NCBI RefSeq assembly: GCF_019008365.1
Contig: NZ_JAHHUL010000007.1
Span: forward strand, 46,133 to 110,132
DNA from: Phosphitispora fastidiosa
GTDB lineage: Bacteria > Bacillota > Thermincolia > Thermincolales > UBA2595
Reading direction: 5' to 3'
Length of the DNA: 64,000 bases
Both the position numbers and the translations under genes were made by a program. The notes beneath the pieces were generated by a model. The model was given only the letters and a program-made list of their open reading frames with translations. It made no database searches and was not told where the DNA came from. Positions within the stretch are counted from its first letter, which is position 1, and each line of letters opens with the position of its first letter. Below are positions 23,244 to 32,016 of this stretch, piece after piece.

Positions 23244-26200
23244 TCACTGCAGTCGGGATATTTGCCTGGCGATTATGGAGAAACCGTTTCCCCTGTGCTG
23301 TAATGTGCCCCAAACCTGAAGCGGTGGAACAGGTCTGGTGAAAAGGAGATTCCCAAACTTCTGGTAGGTCTTTTCGAAAACAGTGATGTCAATCAGGCCG
23401 AATTCATCCTCCAGTGAAAAAAAGGCGGCTATTTTGCCTGTCCTGGTAGGGGGACGGTGCGGACGGACTGGCAGGCCGGCAACATTAACCAGACTGCTGT
23501 CTCTGGCGACCGCAAGATTCCTGCTGTTCAAAAAGCCCCTGCGCTCCAGCCTGGTGCGCCAATGACTCATATAATGGCTGGTGACATCTATGCCGAGTAT
23601 TTCATACTCCATATTGAATTTCTCCTGTGGCGTAAAGTCCGGGACAGAGGGAAGGGTCACCATATTATCTGTGAGGGCAAGCTCACCGGTGTTTCCTCTG
23701 CTGCCGGCAGCCGGAATGGCCCACAATAGCTGCTTCCGGTTATCGCGCAGGCTGTCAAAGGCCCCACAGCAGATTAGGTTTTCCAGGACATTTCGGTCGG
23801 GGCGGATACGTTTCAGGAAATCGTCAAAAGACCTGAAGGGACCATTTTTCCTGGCTGTCAGAATTTTTTCCAGGGAACTGTCTTTAACCCCTTTTATCTG
23901 CCTGAGGGAGATGCGGATGGTGTTGGCATCAACAGTGAAAGACTCCCGGCTCAGGTTAATATCAGGGGGGAGGATAGTCACTCCTCTCCTCCGTGCCTCC
24001 ACACACAGGGTGTTGGCATCATAAAACCCCATGGGCTGGTGGCTGAGCACTGAGGCAAAAAAATGGGCCGGGTAATGCTTGATAAGATATGCTGTTTTAT
24101 AGGCAGTGGTGGCAAAGGCTGCTGCATGGGCCTCACAGAAACCATAGCTGGCATAGCCGGTAATATATGAGAAGATGGTTTCGGCAACTTCTGTGCTGAC
24201 CCCGTTGGCAGCGGCTTTTTTAATAAAGTCCGCTCCGATGCCGGCCATTTCCCGGTGGGAGCGGGCATGAGTCATCACGCGGCGCAGGCGGTCAGCTTCA
24301 CCTGGAGTAAAGCCGGCAATTGCTGTGGCAATTTCAATAACCTGTTCCTGGTAGAGGACAACTCCATAGGTTTTTTTCAGGATAGGTTCAAGTTTTGGAT
24401 GCAGGTATGTCACCGGCTCTTTTCCCTGACGCCTGGCAATAAAGGGTTCTACCATGTTGCCCTTGATGGGACCGGGTCTGATGATGGCCACACTGGCTAT
24501 AATGTCTTCCATTTCGGAGGCGCCAAGGCGGCTTTGCAGGGCGCGCTGGGCAGGGCTCTCCAGTTGGAAGACCCCGACAGTTTCTCCCTTGTTAAGCATT
24601 GCAAAGGTTGCCTTATCGTCAAGGGGGATTGTTTCATAGTCAAAGCTGCTGCCGGTTTCCCTGATGGTCAGGGTAGTGTCTTCAATTGCGGACATGGTCC
24701 TCAGTGACAGCAGGTCAAGTTTGACGAGTCCTATATCTTCAATAAATTCCTTGTCATACTGGGTGACAACTATTCCTTTGGCAGCCTCCTGAAGGGGTGT
24801 TACATCAGATAAGGGACACCGGCTGACAACAATACCCCCCAGGTGTGTGCCGATGAACCGGGGGAATCCTGAAACTGCGCCACAGTAGTCCAGGAGATCC
24901 CGGAATCCGGGGGCATCAATTCCGCTTTCCCGGAGTTCCGGAAAGCGCTCTACTGCCAGATCAATCTGGTCGGCCTGGATATAAGGCAGCTTTTTGGCCA
25001 GGCGGTCAATTTCAGCGGCCGGGAAATCCATGGCTTTGGCCAGGTCCCTGAAGGCAGAACGGGCCCTGAAGGTGTTGTAGGTACAGACTGTGGCCACCCG
25101 GTCGGCGCCGTATTTTTTATAGAGGTATGCTGATACCCTGTCCCGGTGGCGGGAATCAAAATCTATGTCAATATCCGGTGTCTGGGCGCGCTCCAGGCTC
25201 ATGAAACGTTCAAAAAGGAGGTTCCGGGCTATGGAATCAACCTCCGTGATGTACAGGCAGTATGCGACTGCCGAATCTGCGGCTGAACCCCGCCCGGCAT
25301 ACCTGATTTTTTCTCTGCGGGCGTAATTGGCGGCATCCCAGACCAACAGAAAATAATCCTCAAACCCCAGGCGGCAGATGATGTCAAGTTCATGGTCCAG
25401 GCGTGAGGTTACCTGCCGGGGCAGGTAGCGATAGCGTTCCCTGGCTCCTTTAAAGGTAAGTTTCCTGAGGTAACCGGCAGCGGTTTCCCCGGGGGGAATG
25501 TCCGGGAAGGCGGGAAACAGCCGGTTCCCTGTCTCCAGGGCCGGTTGGCACATTTCGGCAATAGCAAGGGTATTTGTGACTGCCTGTGGATAGTCACCAA
25601 AAATCTGGGCCATTTCAGCAGGTGATTTCAGGTAATTTTCCGCATTGAGACGCCGTTCGGGGTGAATTTCCTCAAGCTTTGTCAGGGTCCGCACACATGT
25701 CAGCAGGTCGTGAATTTTAAACTGTTCTTTGGTAACATAATGGACATTATTGGTGGCCGCTGTTTTCAGTCTTCGGTGGGAGGCCAGGTTATCCAGGGCG
25801 CTGTTGAGAAACCGGCTTCCCGGGAGGAAATCCTGCTGCATTTCGATAAAGAAGTTTTCCCTGCCGAAAATATCAGCAAATGTTTGGGCCGTTTCCTCAG
25901 CCAGGCGGTAATGACCCTTCAGGATAAGCTGTGGAATCCTGCCTTTGCGGCATCCTGACAGGGCCGCCAGGTCACTGCTGTAAGCCCTGAGGGTTTCATA
26001 AGAGGTGCGCGGGGTTTGGCGTGGATTCCCCAGGTGGGCAGCGCTCAGGATACGGCAGAGGTTTGTATAGCCATCAGGGTTTTTGGCCAGGAGGGTAAGG
26101 TGGCTGTCATCCCCCAGGGTTATTTCAACACCGGTGATAGGTTTAATCCCGGCCTTTTTAGCCAGGCCGGAGAAAAGGATGGCTCCACAGAGGTTGTTAT

Positions 26201-26321
26201 GGTCTGTGAGAGCCAGTGCGGGCATGCCTGCTGCGGCTGCAGAGGTTACCATTTCTTCGATTTTTCCGGCCCCGTCGAGAAAAGAAAACGGGGAGTGGAC
26301 GTGAAGGTGGACAAAACTCAT
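23244..26321 (-). CDS. dnaE2: Error-prone DNA polymerase III alpha subunit (DnaE2/ImuC-like)
   Basis: A C-family DNA polymerase of 1025 residues. The N-terminal PHP domain (HLHVHSPFSFLDGAG, LALTDHNNLCGA) is followed by the palm with the catalytic PDIDIDFD triad near residue 385, fingers, a helix-hairpin-helix region and a C-terminal OB fold. It is shorter than a replicative DnaE (about 1160). It ends an operon with a Y-family-like protein behind a LexA box. That context, rather than any single residue, points to SOS mutagenic lesion bypass. GGAGG lies eight bases before the ATG. Confidence 0.85.
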   Translation of the reverse strand: MSFVHLHVHSPFSFLDGAGKIEEMVTSAAAAGMPALALTDHNNLCGAILFSGLAKKAGIKPITGVEITLGDDSHLTLLAKNPDGYTNLCRILSAAHLGNPRQTPRTSYETLRAYSSDLAALSGCRKGRIPQLILKGHYRLAEETAQTFADIFGRENFFIEMQQDFLPGSRFLNSALDNLASHRRLKTAATNNVHYVTKEQFKIHDLLTCVRTLTKLEEIHPERRLNAENYLKSPAEMAQIFGDYPQAVTNTLAIAEMCQPALETGNRLFPAFPDIPPGETAAGYLRKLTFKGARERYRYLPRQVTSRLDHELDIICRLGFEDYFLLVWDAANYARREKIRYAGRGSAADSAVAYCLYITEVDSIARNLLFERFMSLERAQTPDIDIDFDSRHRDRVSAYLYKKYGADRVATVCTYNTFRARSAFRDLAKAMDFPAAEIDRLAKKLPYIQADQIDLAVERFPELRESGIDAPGFRDLLDYCGAVSGFPRFIGTHLGGIVVSRCPLSDVTPLQEAAKGIVVTQYDKEFIEDIGLVKLDLLSLRTMSAIEDTTLTIRETGSSFDYETIPLDDKATFAMLNKGETVGVFQLESPAQRALQSRLGASEMEDIIASVAIIRPGPIKGNMVEPFIARRQGKEPVTYLHPKLEPILKKTYGVVLYQEQVIEIATAIAGFTPGEADRLRRVMTHARSHREMAGIGADFIKKAAANGVSTEVAETIFSYITGYASYGFCEAHAAAFATTAYKTAYLIKHYPAHFFASVLSHQPMGFYDANTLCVEARRRGVTILPPDINLSRESFTVDANTIRISLRQIKGVKDSSLEKILTARKNGPFRSFDDFLKRIRPDRNVLENLICCGAFDSLRDNRKQLLWAIPAAGSRGNTGELALTDNMVTLPSVPDFTPQEKFNMEYEILGIDVTSHYMSHWRTRLERRGFLNSRNLAVARDSSLVNVAGLPVRPHRPPTRTGKIAAFFSLEDEFGLIDITVFEKTYQKFGNLLFTRPVPPLQVWGTLQHRGNGFSIIARQISRLQ

Positions 26322-26333
26322 ATGGAGGCCTCC

Positions 26334-26591
26334 CTAATCATAAACGCGGTACAGGAACCAGGACCGGCTGACACTGTCCCGGTAAAGCTCAAAAAGGCTT
26401 CCTTCAGGAGTGTTTACCCTGTAGAAGGTTTTTTCACTTTCCCCGTCCCACCATATGCCGGTATCTTTCCATATATCAAGAACCTGGCTGACCGGAAGCC
26501 ATTTCCCGTTAATCCGGAAGGCCAGGGGGGTATTATTGATGCCATATTCCATTTCGATATTTTTATTAATTAATTTTACCACTGTAATCAT
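26334..26591 (-). CDS. DUF6504-like small protein of the mutasome operon
   Basis: A protein of about 85 residues, with FRINGKWLPVSQVLDIWKDTG, WWDGESEKTFYRV and WFLYRVYD. Small proteins with this W-rich pattern are found between Y-family polymerase and DnaE2 genes. It overlaps the imuB-like gene end by about 26 bases and ends 12 bases before dnaE2. The start is uncertain: ATG at 26591 or GTG nine bases later. It could be an adaptor between the two polymerases. Confidence 0.65.
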   Translation of the reverse strand: MITVVKLINKNIEMEYGINNTPLAFRINGKWLPVSQVLDIWKDTGIWWDGESEKTFYRVNTPEGSLFELYRDSVSRSWFLYRVYD

Positions 26592-27669
26592 CCTTTGCTG
26601 TTTTACCGCCATTGCGCAGGGGGTCAACAAACATCAGCATTTGTTCCCTGCGGCTTACGGGAAGGGCGCTGCCCATCCTGATAATTCCGGGGGAGTACCT
26701 GGAGGCCAGGTTTTCACAGACCCTGACCAGTTTTTCGTGATGCTCTGCATACCTTCCGTTAAGGGTTTTGGGGTCTTCAAAAAGAGACATCTGGCTGTGC
26801 ACACAGTTTGCGAGCCGTCCCGCTGCCAGAGACAGCTCTGTCACCGGGCCGGCAGCCTGCAGTCTTTTCAGGAGATTCATACAGTCCTGGTATACCGAAC
26901 GGATATCATATTTTCCCCTGGTAAAGGAAGAGGTCACGGTTTCAGTGCAGCAATCTTCAGAGAAGATAGCCAGGGATAGTTCACGATAGCTTTTTCCCCG
27001 TTCCTGCAGGTTAAGGCTGAGGTGGACTGCAGCCTGTTTGATGATTTCTTCCAGCCCGATGAGGTCGGAACACTCACAGCGGCTGTGATATGTAATCCTG
27101 TCAGGAGGACTGAAAAAAGGTATGTTTGATGTATCGATACCCCTGCTGTAATCCATAATCAGGGGGGCCAGGGAACCAAACGGGCTGTAGAGCATTGTCA
27201 GGGGGACCCGGCTGACTTCGCCAAAGGACTTCAGCCCCAAGGTTTTCAGGCGTTGGATAACCTTTTTTTCCAATGGCCACATAGATTCTATCGGAAGCCG
27301 GGACGTGAAATCTCCGGCTGTGTCAGATTTGAGGACACAGAGACGGAATTTGTCGTAACCCTTTGCCAAAGTCCCTTCCGGTAGTCTTCCCGGGCTGGGA
27401 GGGTTGGTGACATATGCCATTGTCAAAGCCTTTGCCAGCAGCCGGCAGGGGGCCAGGCTGATTGTGGCAAAACTCCCCAGGGAAGGGATGACTGTCCCGG
27501 TAAAAGCGCTGATTACCCGTGCCCCGGGAGGTTTTTTGCCGCTCAGGTCAATAAAAGCCTCGTTTTCACAGGGGGTTTCCACCCTGGGACTTAGGTTATG
27601 GCATTTACAGGCAAGTTCAGACATATTACCCCGGAAATCATGAAGGAAGATGTGTGCAATTATCTTCAT
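26566..27669 (-). CDS. imuB: Y-family polymerase-like protein (ImuB-like)
   Basis: A 367-residue homologue of the Y-family polymerase ImuB. The usual catalytic DxD start of active Y-family enzymes is not present (it begins KIIAHIFLHDF), as in ImuB, which is thought to act as a hub and not as a polymerase. The thumb helix-hairpin-helix (LKTLGLKSFGEVSRVP) and little-finger regions are visible. QMSLFED near residue 290 is a good beta-clamp binding motif. It is the first gene of the SOS operon. An imuA/RecA-like partner is missing. Confidence 0.8.
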   Translation of the reverse strand: MKIIAHIFLHDFRGNMSELACKCHNLSPRVETPCENEAFIDLSGKKPPGARVISAFTGTVIPSLGSFATISLAPCRLLAKALTMAYVTNPPSPGRLPEGTLAKGYDKFRLCVLKSDTAGDFTSRLPIESMWPLEKKVIQRLKTLGLKSFGEVSRVPLTMLYSPFGSLAPLIMDYSRGIDTSNIPFFSPPDRITYHSRCECSDLIGLEEIIKQAAVHLSLNLQERGKSYRELSLAIFSEDCCTETVTSSFTRGKYDIRSVYQDCMNLLKRLQAAGPVTELSLAAGRLANCVHSQMSLFEDPKTLNGRYAEHHEKLVRVCENLASRYSPGIIRMGSALPVSRREQMLMFVDPLRNGGKTAKDDYSGKIN

Positions 27670-27685
27670 TTGGGTTAACCTCCAC

Positions 27686-27699
27686 GGAACATGTGTTCG
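27686..27699 (-). promoter_or_regulatory. LexA (SOS) box
   Basis: GGAACATGTGTTCG contains GAAC-N4-GTTC, the Gram-positive LexA consensus. It lies between the -10 element and the ribosome binding site of the imuB-like gene, so bound LexA would block transcription. Confidence 0.85.
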
Positions 27700-27707
27700 A
27701 TAAGTTA

Positions 27708-27737
27708 ATTATATGAAAATTGACGGCCCTGTGTCAA
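27708..27737 (-). promoter_or_regulatory. Sigma-A promoter of the SOS operon
   Basis: On the minus strand TTGACA and TATAAT are 18 bp apart, both consensus. The start point would fall at the LexA box. Confidence 0.8.
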
Positions 27738-27877
27738 CCCGAAGATATAGGAAAATATTTTCATCTATATCCAAAACCTCCCTCTGTAAAAGAGGGAAAA
27801 ATAATATTGGCAAAGAAAGAATAAAATATAACATGGCAGCGCCGTATAACATACATAACAGGAGAAAGGGTGATAGT

Positions 27878-28318
27878 ATGTATTTGGATAATCTTTTTGT
27901 ATACGGAACATTACTTCCGGGTATGGAAAACCATGAACGTTTTATTCAGGCACATAAACCGACACTGTATAAAGCAAGAGCTAAGGGGATCATGTATTTT
28001 CTTCCTGAAGACGGCTATCCGGTTGTTCTTGAGGGTGAAGGTGAAATAAAAGGGGTTATGTTTCAGACCAGGGATATGGCCACTGTTCTTCCCGAAATAG
28101 ACGAAATCGAAAAATACACCGGGTTAGAAAGCCAGAGCCATCTTATCCGGGAGATAAGGGACGTGGAACTCCTGGAAACAGGTGAAAAGGTAAAGGCACA
28201 TATGTTCCTCTGGCCTCCGTCAAAAGCCGGGTGGCTGAAGGAGAATGCGGAAATCATTCCAGATGGCGACTGGGCCAGGTTTTTGCAGGAACACAGGAAA
28301 GTAACCACAGGAAAGTAA
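27878..28318 (+). CDS. Gamma-glutamylcyclotransferase-like (AIG2/GGCT) protein
   Basis: A protein of 146 residues with the glycine-rich substrate loop VYGTLLPGMENH at residues 8-19. The likely acidic residues of the fold are in DEIEKYTG, and there is an HMFLWPP strand near the end. Family members form 5-oxoproline from gamma-glutamyl compounds. The true substrate is unknown. The start is set by AGGAGAAAGGG eight bases upstream. The last codons precede a short repeat (AAGTAACCACAGG twice at 28300-28325). Confidence 0.8.
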   Translation: MYLDNLFVYGTLLPGMENHERFIQAHKPTLYKARAKGIMYFLPEDGYPVVLEGEGEIKGVMFQTRDMATVLPEIDEIEKYTGLESQSHLIREIRDVELLETGEKVKAHMFLWPPSKAGWLKENAEIIPDGDWARFLQEHRKVTTGK

Positions 28319-28425
28319 CCACAGGAAATGACCAGGGTTTTCCCCAAAAATATTCTTCTGTACCGGTAATAGTTTGGTTTACGGGTGGTCAAATTAATAT
28401 TAAAACAACCTGGAGGTGCAGGGAA

Positions 28426-28617
28426 TTGAGCCCAAAAAGGGAAAAGGATATCTGGAATGAAAAGTCTGATAAACTGGGAGAACTAATGGAGGTTGAGGCA
28501 GAGCAGTTTGTGGATAATGTTGCCCGCAACAAGGAAGGAAGTTCGGCCCTAAAAGAGAAGTTCATATTTGATGAGACAACCACTCCCAAACTGCTGCCAC
28601 CGAATAAACGAAGCTAA
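28426..28617 (+). CDS. Small hypothetical protein
   Basis: A 63-residue, highly charged frame (SPKREKDIWNEKSDKLGELMEVEAEQFVDNVARN...). It starts at TTG 28426, supported by GGAGGTG nine bases upstream. It has no cysteines and no membrane segment and is probably helical. No family is recognised. The strong ribosome binding site is the main support. Confidence 0.45.
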   Translation: MSPKREKDIWNEKSDKLGELMEVEAEQFVDNVARNKEGSSALKEKFIFDETTTPKLLPPNKRS

Positions 28618-28839
28618 ATATGCCACATTAAAATTGTCACTGGCACGGGAGCGGCCCATCAATAAAAAATTCATGGGAATGCTCCCTCTTTTCATTTTGA
28701 CCCATAGGAAAAGGGAACAGTTATGAGTCAGCCCCTGACCATGTCTTTCTTTTGGTATTGAAAAAATGCTTCGAAACAATTACCATTATGTCATAAGATG
28801 TTTAAGCGGTTAACATAATATGCTTGGAAGTGTAAATAA
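28618..28839. other. Intergenic
   Basis: No gene is supported. A run TGGCACGGGAGCGGCC has sigma-54-like GG-N10-GC spacing but lacks the TTGC element and is not called. The last 40 bases lead into the beta-propeller gene, which has only a weak ribosome binding site (GGAAG). Confidence 0.4.
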
Positions 28840-30180
28840 ATGAAGAAATGGGCTTATGTGGTAACAGCATACATAGTTTTGGGACTTATCGTATATTTTG
28901 CGGGAGGGAAAAATGTTGATCCTCCTCCGTGCTGTAGTACCCTTAATATAGGAATTCATGATTCTGTGACAGAACCTGTCGCCGGTACGGTTTACACCGG
29001 CTTGAGCGGGATACCGGGGGATAACCAGGTCCGGGAACAGGTTGGCCTTCCCAGGCCGGAACCCAATATTCCCTTTAAGGATCCTGTATTTGGCACAACA
29101 ATTTTAAGGTTGACAGGCCCGGCCGGGGCTGCTGACGGTGCAAGCCAGGATTATCTGACAGCCAATGTTTTTAATGCAGACAGCACTCATATACTGATTA
29201 AAGACGGGCAAGCCAGATGGACCCTGCTGGACCTTCCGGGCTTTAGATTTAATAAATATCTGCATGATATGAGAAGTGATATAATTCCTCGGTGGCATCC
29301 AGTGGACCCACACCTTTTATATTATTTTGAGGGGAATAATCTGTACATCAAAGATTTAATCACAGAACAGTATAAAGCGCTGCACTCCTTTACGCGGTTT
29401 TCCCGGGTAACAGCTACTCCTGAGGGGCGGCTCAGTAAAGATGGTTCCAGGATAGCCGTTTTGGGACTTGATAGCAGAGGCAATCCTGAAGAATTATTTA
29501 CCTATGATATTAAAACCAAGCTGGAAGGACCGGGACTGAAAATATCTGACCCTTCCGGGGAAATTCAATGGGCTACGGTAACACCGGAGGGAGATTATGT
29601 TATTGTTGGCTGGGGCAGGCAGGGAACCGGTGAATTCGAAGGGACCAGACTGTACACAGCTGCCATGAAGCCGGTCAGACAGCTGATTGACACTACCCAC
29701 CCGGGGAAAATTGCCCATGATCTTGACGGAAACCATGTTTATGTGGTCTCCAGCGTTGATTCCAAGCAGCGGCAGAACCCAAACGAGATAATCAAGATTA
29801 CTGTTCCGGAGGGGAAAGAGACTGTTGTACAGAAACTGGATTGCCGTTTCCATGTAAACATATCGGGAGCGGCTTCAGGAAGCAGGGGGTGGGTCGTGGT
29901 ATCAACCCGCCGGAGCCGGAAACCCGGGTGTGAGCAGCCGGGGAAAGGCGGGTGGCATCCTTATGAAGGAGAGATCTATGCCCTTAAAATTGACGGGTCA
30001 GGGACCACCAGAAGAATTGCTCACCACAGGAATATTGAAGGTGACCCGACTCAGGAAACACACATTTTTGTTAACCGGGATATGACCCTGGCAGTTTGGA
30101 ACAGCAACTGGGGCCAAACTGACCCTGAAACCTGCGATTTATATGCCGCGGATTTGACCAAGAGAAGTGAAGAAGACTGA
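28840..30180 (+). CDS. Exported TolB-like beta-propeller protein
   Basis: A protein of 446 residues. An N-terminal hydrophobic helix (residues 4-22) is a signal anchor, followed by a short Pro/Cys stretch. The rest shows repeating blade patterns (ILIKDGQARWTLLDLPG, LYIKDLITEQYKALHS, SKDGSRIAVLGLD, TPEGDYVIVGWG), typical of six- or seven-bladed TolB or WD40-like propellers. The role is unknown, possibly binding or catalysis outside the cell. The gene ends in a 17-bp tandem repeat that includes its stop codon. Confidence 0.6.
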   Translation: MKKWAYVVTAYIVLGLIVYFAGGKNVDPPPCCSTLNIGIHDSVTEPVAGTVYTGLSGIPGDNQVREQVGLPRPEPNIPFKDPVFGTTILRLTGPAGAADGASQDYLTANVFNADSTHILIKDGQARWTLLDLPGFRFNKYLHDMRSDIIPRWHPVDPHLLYYFEGNNLYIKDLITEQYKALHSFTRFSRVTATPEGRLSKDGSRIAVLGLDSRGNPEELFTYDIKTKLEGPGLKISDPSGEIQWATVTPEGDYVIVGWGRQGTGEFEGTRLYTAAMKPVRQLIDTTHPGKIAHDLDGNHVYVVSSVDSKQRQNPNEIIKITVPEGKETVVQKLDCRFHVNISGAASGSRGWVVVSTRRSRKPGCEQPGKGGWHPYEGEIYALKIDGSGTTRRIAHHRNIEGDPTQETHIFVNRDMTLAVWNSNWGQTDPETCDLYAADLTKRSEED

Positions 30181-30206
30181 GAAGTGAAGAAGACTGAGAA
30201 GTGAAG
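30164..30206 (+). repeat. 17-bp tandem repeat across a stop codon
   Basis: GAAGTGAAGAAGACTGA occurs at 30164 and 30181, followed by a 9-base partial copy. The TGA in the first unit is the stop of the propeller gene. Confidence 0.8.
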
Positions 30207-30207
30207 C

Positions 30208-30250
30208 GCCCTCTGTTTTAGGCCGTTGCGGCTGAAACAGAGGGCTTTTT
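30208..30250 (+). terminator. Rho-independent terminator
   Basis: GCCCTCTGTTTTAG pairs with CTGAAACAGAGGGC, followed by five Ts. It ends the propeller gene transcript. Confidence 0.8.
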
Positions 30251-30325
30251 GGCGGAAGCACAAAGATGGGCATCTTTACATAATATGTGATAGCGACATA
30301 TCAGCATCAAGAGAGGAGATTAACT

Positions 30326-31804
30326 ATGACCAGGTGTGACGGTTTTTTATATACAGTCAGGGAAGGTGACACGATTGTATCAATTGCCAGAATGCATCAT
30401 ATCAAGCTTGCGGAGCTGATTGTGGCCAATTCTCATATAGATGATCCTACAAAACTCTCTCCCGGACAGGAAGTATGCATTCCACAGGGTAAAGGGATCA
30501 ACCAGGTTGTCGAGCCGGACTTTGGGGTTCAGCTGCCTACGGGGTACAGGATAAAGAAATATGTGAAGGATTTAACCTTTCCCACCGGGATTACCTTCAG
30601 TGATGCCGGGGAAATGTATGTGGTGGAATCCGGATACCGGGCCGGCAGTGTTTTGGGGTCGGCACGCGTGCTGAGAGTTTATCCGGATGGGTCTACTGCT
30701 GAAGTTACCCGGGGGTTCCTGCCCCCGGTGACGGGAATCACCTGGTATGATGAAAGCTTATATGTGTCGGAATCGGGTTACCCCGGTCAGATAACCAGGG
30801 TCTTTCCGGACGGGAGCAGGGAGGCCGTGATTAATAACCTGCCGACCGGTGGTGATTACCAACTGAGCCAGGTCGTATTCGGCCCTGATGGGAGGATGTA
30901 TTTCGGGATAGGGACAGTGACCAATTCAGGAGTTGTTGGTCCTGATAACACCTGGCTGGGCAAAAGGCCACGGTTTCGTGACTTCCCAAGCCGGAATTTT
31001 GAACTTGCGGAACGGAGTTTTGTCAGTGAAAATGTCCTGAAACCTGAAATTGGAAACAGTACTGTGACAGGTGCCTTCCAGCCTTTTGGCACTGCCGCAA
31101 AGCCAGGCCAGACAGTGAAATCTCAATTCCCCTATACCGGGGTAATTTACCAGGCAAATCCTGACGGGAGCGGGATGAAGGTCTTTGCAGACGGGGTGCG
31201 CAACCCGTTTGGTCTGGGGTTTGCGCCGGGAGGCAGCTTGTTTGCCACTGATAATGGGATGGATATCCGCGGCAGCAGGCCTGTTGCTAATGCCTGGGAT
31301 ACCTTTGAGGAGATTAATTTTGGTGAATGGTATGGGTGGCCGGATTATAATGCCAGAGTTCCGGTAACCGACCCCCGGTTTAAGCCTGATGGCGGGCCAC
31401 AGCCCCAGTTCCTGATCACTAATCAGCCTCCTCTGGCGGAAGGCCCTGTGGCATTGTTTGAGCCCCATTCAGTTCCCGCTAAGTTTGATTTTTTAACCGG
31501 CACGGAATTTGGATTCCAGGGAGAAGCCTTTGTAGCGCTGTTCGGCCATATTGACCATATGGCCGAACCTCTGCCGGAACCGGCAGGCTTCAAGATTATC
31601 AGGGTTAATATAGAAACAGGAGAGGTTAATGATTTTATGGTCATCCTTGATCCCCGTAATCCGGGTAACGGGCCTGTCCACCCTATTCAGGCCAGGTTCT
31701 GCCCCGGTACCGGCAAACTCTACGTAGTTGATTTCGGGCAGACAGGGGATACCGGAGGTCCGCCAAAACGCAAATCAGGCGCCATCTGGGAGATAAGCAG
31801 GTGA
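30326..31804 (+). CDS. LysM plus glucose/sorbosone dehydrogenase-like propeller protein
   Basis: A protein of 492 residues in two parts. A LysM domain at residues 5-52 (YTVREGDTIVSIARM...LSPGQEVCIPQ) is followed by a propeller like soluble quinoprotein glucose dehydrogenase or NHL proteins. Visible propeller pieces are LTFPTGITFSDAGEMYVVESG, GVRNPFGLGFAPGG and LYVVDFGQTGD. Catalytic residues of the PQQ enzymes cannot be confirmed. There is no signal peptide, so a spore-surface or mother-cell location is possible. The start has GAGAGGAG upstream. The combination of LysM with this propeller is uncommon. Confidence 0.7.
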   Translation: MTRCDGFLYTVREGDTIVSIARMHHIKLAELIVANSHIDDPTKLSPGQEVCIPQGKGINQVVEPDFGVQLPTGYRIKKYVKDLTFPTGITFSDAGEMYVVESGYRAGSVLGSARVLRVYPDGSTAEVTRGFLPPVTGITWYDESLYVSESGYPGQITRVFPDGSREAVINNLPTGGDYQLSQVVFGPDGRMYFGIGTVTNSGVVGPDNTWLGKRPRFRDFPSRNFELAERSFVSENVLKPEIGNSTVTGAFQPFGTAAKPGQTVKSQFPYTGVIYQANPDGSGMKVFADGVRNPFGLGFAPGGSLFATDNGMDIRGSRPVANAWDTFEEINFGEWYGWPDYNARVPVTDPRFKPDGGPQPQFLITNQPPLAEGPVALFEPHSVPAKFDFLTGTEFGFQGEAFVALFGHIDHMAEPLPEPAGFKIIRVNIETGEVNDFMVILDPRNPGNGPVHPIQARFCPGTGKLYVVDFGQTGDTGGPPKRKSGAIWEISR

Positions 31805-31827
31805 GTCAGTGAGCAGCTTTTTGAATG

Positions 31828-31954
31828 AAAAGGAGTGGCAGATGTGTTCCGGAACGACGAGTCTGATGTCAGTCGACCCACAATCCGCGTAAGCGGGAGT
31901 GGATTGTCGACTGAATCGTTGCCGTCGTGGAGGAATATGTCTGCCACTCCTTTT
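31828..31954. repeat. Foldback element, GGGGNANATG family, copy 4
   Basis: A 127-bp inverted repeat from AAAAGGAGTGGCAGATGTG to ATGTCTGCCACTCCTTTT, with nested CAGTCGAC/GTCGACTG and TCCGCGTAAGCGGGA hairpins. It lies between convergent genes and could also serve as their terminator. Confidence 0.7.
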
Positions 31955-32016
31955 GTGATCAAAATTAAAGGTGGTCATTTATTACTTGTTGGAAACTCAG
32001 TTTTACCGCTCCTGGC

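Noticed and set aside
23378-26573. Several long antisense frames opposite dnaE2
   Set aside because: They are shadows of a well-supported polymerase gene and lack ribosome binding sites.
28634-28652. Sigma-54-like TGGCACGGGAGCGGCC
   Set aside because: GG-N10-GC spacing is present but the -12 element lacks TTGC and it is about 190 bp from the next gene.
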